From positions 1 to 64,000 of the forward strand of contig SAUG01000171.1 in the NCBI GenBank assembly GCA_011316305.1: a stretch of 64,000 bases of DNA. The letters are read 5' to 3'. Position numbers and translations under genes: made by a program. This DNA is from Rusavskia elegans. Taxonomy: Eukaryota; Ascomycota; Lecanoromycetes; Teloschistales; Teloschistaceae. Below, in pieces: positions 61,957-64,000 of the stretch. Every line of letters starts with the position of its first letter. Position 1 is the first letter of the stretch. The notes beneath the pieces were generated by a model, which did not search any database, was not told the DNA's origin, and was given only the letters and a program-made list of their open reading frames with translations.

Positions 61957-64000
61957 GAATTCTTTAAAAAAAAAGGTTAAACTTTTAGAATATATAATTA
62001 GACTAGAAAGTATCGCTATAAAAACTAATAAATTTTAGGCGATAAAAAAATAGCTAATTTTAAAAAATAAAAAAAATATTTAAAGCTTTCTAGATTTTAC
62101 TAAATTCTATTAAAATATAATCAAAAGATATATAAAAAATACTATTCCTTTAATAGATTTTCAATAAAATTATAAAATACTCTAGTAGATATAAATAGAA
62201 AACGAAGTATTTAAAAAATATAAATAGAATTTTATAAATAAAGAAACTTTAGATATATTCGATCTAGAAAAGTAAATCGTATTTTATATAAATATATTAA
62301 ATAGAGCTTTAGATTTATATATAGTATAAAAAGATAAACTATTAGAATATTATTTAAAAAAATTAATACTAGCTAAAATTAATTATATAATAATAAATAA
62401 AAAGATATTAGCTATTATTATAAATTTTATATATTAAAAAATATATATAATATAGATATCGAAAAAAGTAATAATCTATACTAACTATAAAAATCTTTTA
62501 TCGCTTTTACTCGATAAAAAATTTAACTAAAAATAAATAAAATAGTTAGAAGAAATTATTTATTACGATTTTAAAATATAATATATTAAAGCTATAGATT
62601 ATTCGGTCGTAGATACTTTAAATCGAAGAGTAGACTACGAAGCTATAGAAAAAATAAATAGATTATTACTAAAAAGGAATAGAGAAATAAAAAAAAAATA
62701 GAAATATAAAAAGAAATAACTAATATTATCCGATAAAGATATAATCCTAAAAAAGCTAGATATTAGAAAAAAACTAAAATTCTATAAAGAATTTAAAAGA
62801 AAACTATTATACCGATATTTAAAAATTATATTAAAGAATATATCAATAACTATTCCGAGTATTCGATATCAAAAAAAAGTAAATAAAGATTTATTATAGG
62901 ATTATCGGAATCCGTTAATCTCGATATAAAAATATTATATAATATAATAGTATTAGTTATAGATAAATATATAAAATATATAAGATTTATACTTAATAAA
63001 ATAATAATAATAGCTAATAGCTAGTATTTTTATTATTAAAAATAGTTTTTTATAAAAACGGTATCGCAGAAAAAATTATATCGAATCGGGATGAACTTTT
63101 TATTTTTAATTTATTAAAGAAATTAATATAGATAGTAGAAATCGAAAAAATAAGATTAATATTATTCTATCTATAAATCGATAGATAAATAGAAAAAATA
63201 AATTAAATATTAGAAATATATTTACGAATATACTATTCTAAAAAAAAGAAAGATTAGATCTAATTTTTTCTAACTACTTAAATAGTTAATCATTTATTAT
63301 ATAATAAAGATATCGGAATAATATTAGATAAGCTTCTATATAGTAGAAAACTAAAAAATAAAATTACCGCTAAGACGAATAACCTAGTAGTATAAATATT
63401 CGTTAATAAAATAAAAGAAAATTAGGATAGAGCTAAAATAAAAATTTAAAAGATTAAAAAAAAAAATAGAAAATAAATAAATTAAAAAAAGACTATAATA
63501 TTAAAAAAAGAGATAAAATACTTTTATTAATAAAAAGCTTTACTAATAGAAAACTAGATAGACTATATATAAAAGACTTTAAAATCTAGAATATTAAAGG
63601 AATAATAGAATATTTTTAATTTCCGGTAATAGGAATTTTTCTAAAATTCTATATAGAATTTTTTAAAAAAGTACTAGAAAGAATACTATTAGTAAAAGAT
63701 TAATACTATTAAAAAAGAAAAGAATATAAAGTTAAAAAAATTATAAATAAAAAAAAAAGAAACGGATAAATTTTTAGTTAAATAGAAAAGGTTCCCCGAT
63801 TAAGAAAATACCTAGGAACTAAGAAAATATTTTAAAAAAATTTAGAGAATTTTAAAAAGTTTTAGGAAAATACTATAGAAAAAGCTATATTATATCTATA
63901 ATTCTATAGAAGTATACTAGAAGATTAGCTAATAAAACGAACCTAATTATCTATAGTCGTCTATAGCCGCTATAGCCGACCTTTAGTAGAAGCTTTTAGC

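Larger units (their letters stand above)
49701..64000 (+). mobile_element. LTR retrotransposon A (pol-type), host of four insertions, runs off the window
   Basis: The 5' LTR is 49701-50108 and the 3' LTR starts at 63888 and is cut by the window end. Its interior follows element B piece by piece: 50109-50411, then 54387-54469, then 58415-59153, then 60166-60211, then 61962-63887. Inserts are B, an R1 copy carrying C, an R3 copy, and D. Subtracting them and adding the missing LTR end leaves about 3.9 kb, close to B (3970 bp). Conserved but stop-ridden pol motifs include FLAVVFRING-equivalent reverse transcriptase segments near 58800-59100 and integrase near 62930-63200. It is the oldest layer of the nest. 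Confidence 0.8.

Overview
The window looks like one stretch of a filamentous ascomycete chromosome with a strongly two-speed composition. Two blocks of ordinary, intron-bearing coding sequence (about 13.4-18.27 kb and 22.59-32.31 kb) are set in extremely AT-rich DNA in which CA/TG dinucleotides are nearly absent and TA is hugely over-represented. That is the pattern left by repeat-induced point mutation (RIP) on repeats. Short GT-AG introns of about 47-110 bp, a multidomain iterative polyketide synthase, a fungal rhodopsin-like membrane protein and Ty3/Gypsy, Ty1/Copia-like and Tc1/mariner relics all fit such a genome. The species cannot be named from the sequence.

Gene island. Four genes are supported: a Sulfotransfer_4-type P-loop protein (minus, 13823-14883); a fungal rhodopsin-like seven-helix membrane protein (plus, 15804-17082); an FSH1/LovG-like serine hydrolase (minus, 17218-18049); and a highly reducing polyketide synthase of about 2638 residues with KS-AT-DH-MT-ER-KR-ACP order (plus, 23750-32143). 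The synthase has no release domain. The small hydrolase, whose family includes the trans-acting thioesterase LovG, is its nearest preserved neighbour and is divergently oriented, so together they look like a small secondary-metabolite locus. The shared hydrolase/PKS promoter is now split by a 4.3 kb Tc1/mariner-type transposon (18274-22592) with 108-bp inverted repeats and TA target duplications. Its transposase is RIP-degraded, and it carries an internal MITE and a second, unrecognised minus-strand reading frame.

Left flank (1-13.4 kb). This is RIP-degraded repeat: three copies of a ~0.6 kb element family (R1, ends CAG...CTG), copies of an A-tailed ~1 kb family (R3), GC-richer degenerate patches (R4), and a 3.35 kb LTR element (3168-6513) with a 5-bp target duplication.

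Right flank (32.3-64 kb). An LTR element begins 168 bp after the PKS stop codon. It is followed by more R1 copies, a Copia-like relic, another LTR element inserted in an R3 copy, a tRNA-like locus (45681-45797), a Gypsy pol relic interrupted by a young MITE, a foldback element, and a nested locus from 49701 to the window end. In that locus one Gypsy-type element (A) has received four separate insertions (B, R1, R3, D), and R1 in turn received element C. Removing the inserts leaves A with the same length as B, which supports the reconstruction. Two element types share closely related ~410-bp LTRs: one carries a gag-like zinc-knuckle region without recognisable pol, the other carries pol without recognisable gag.
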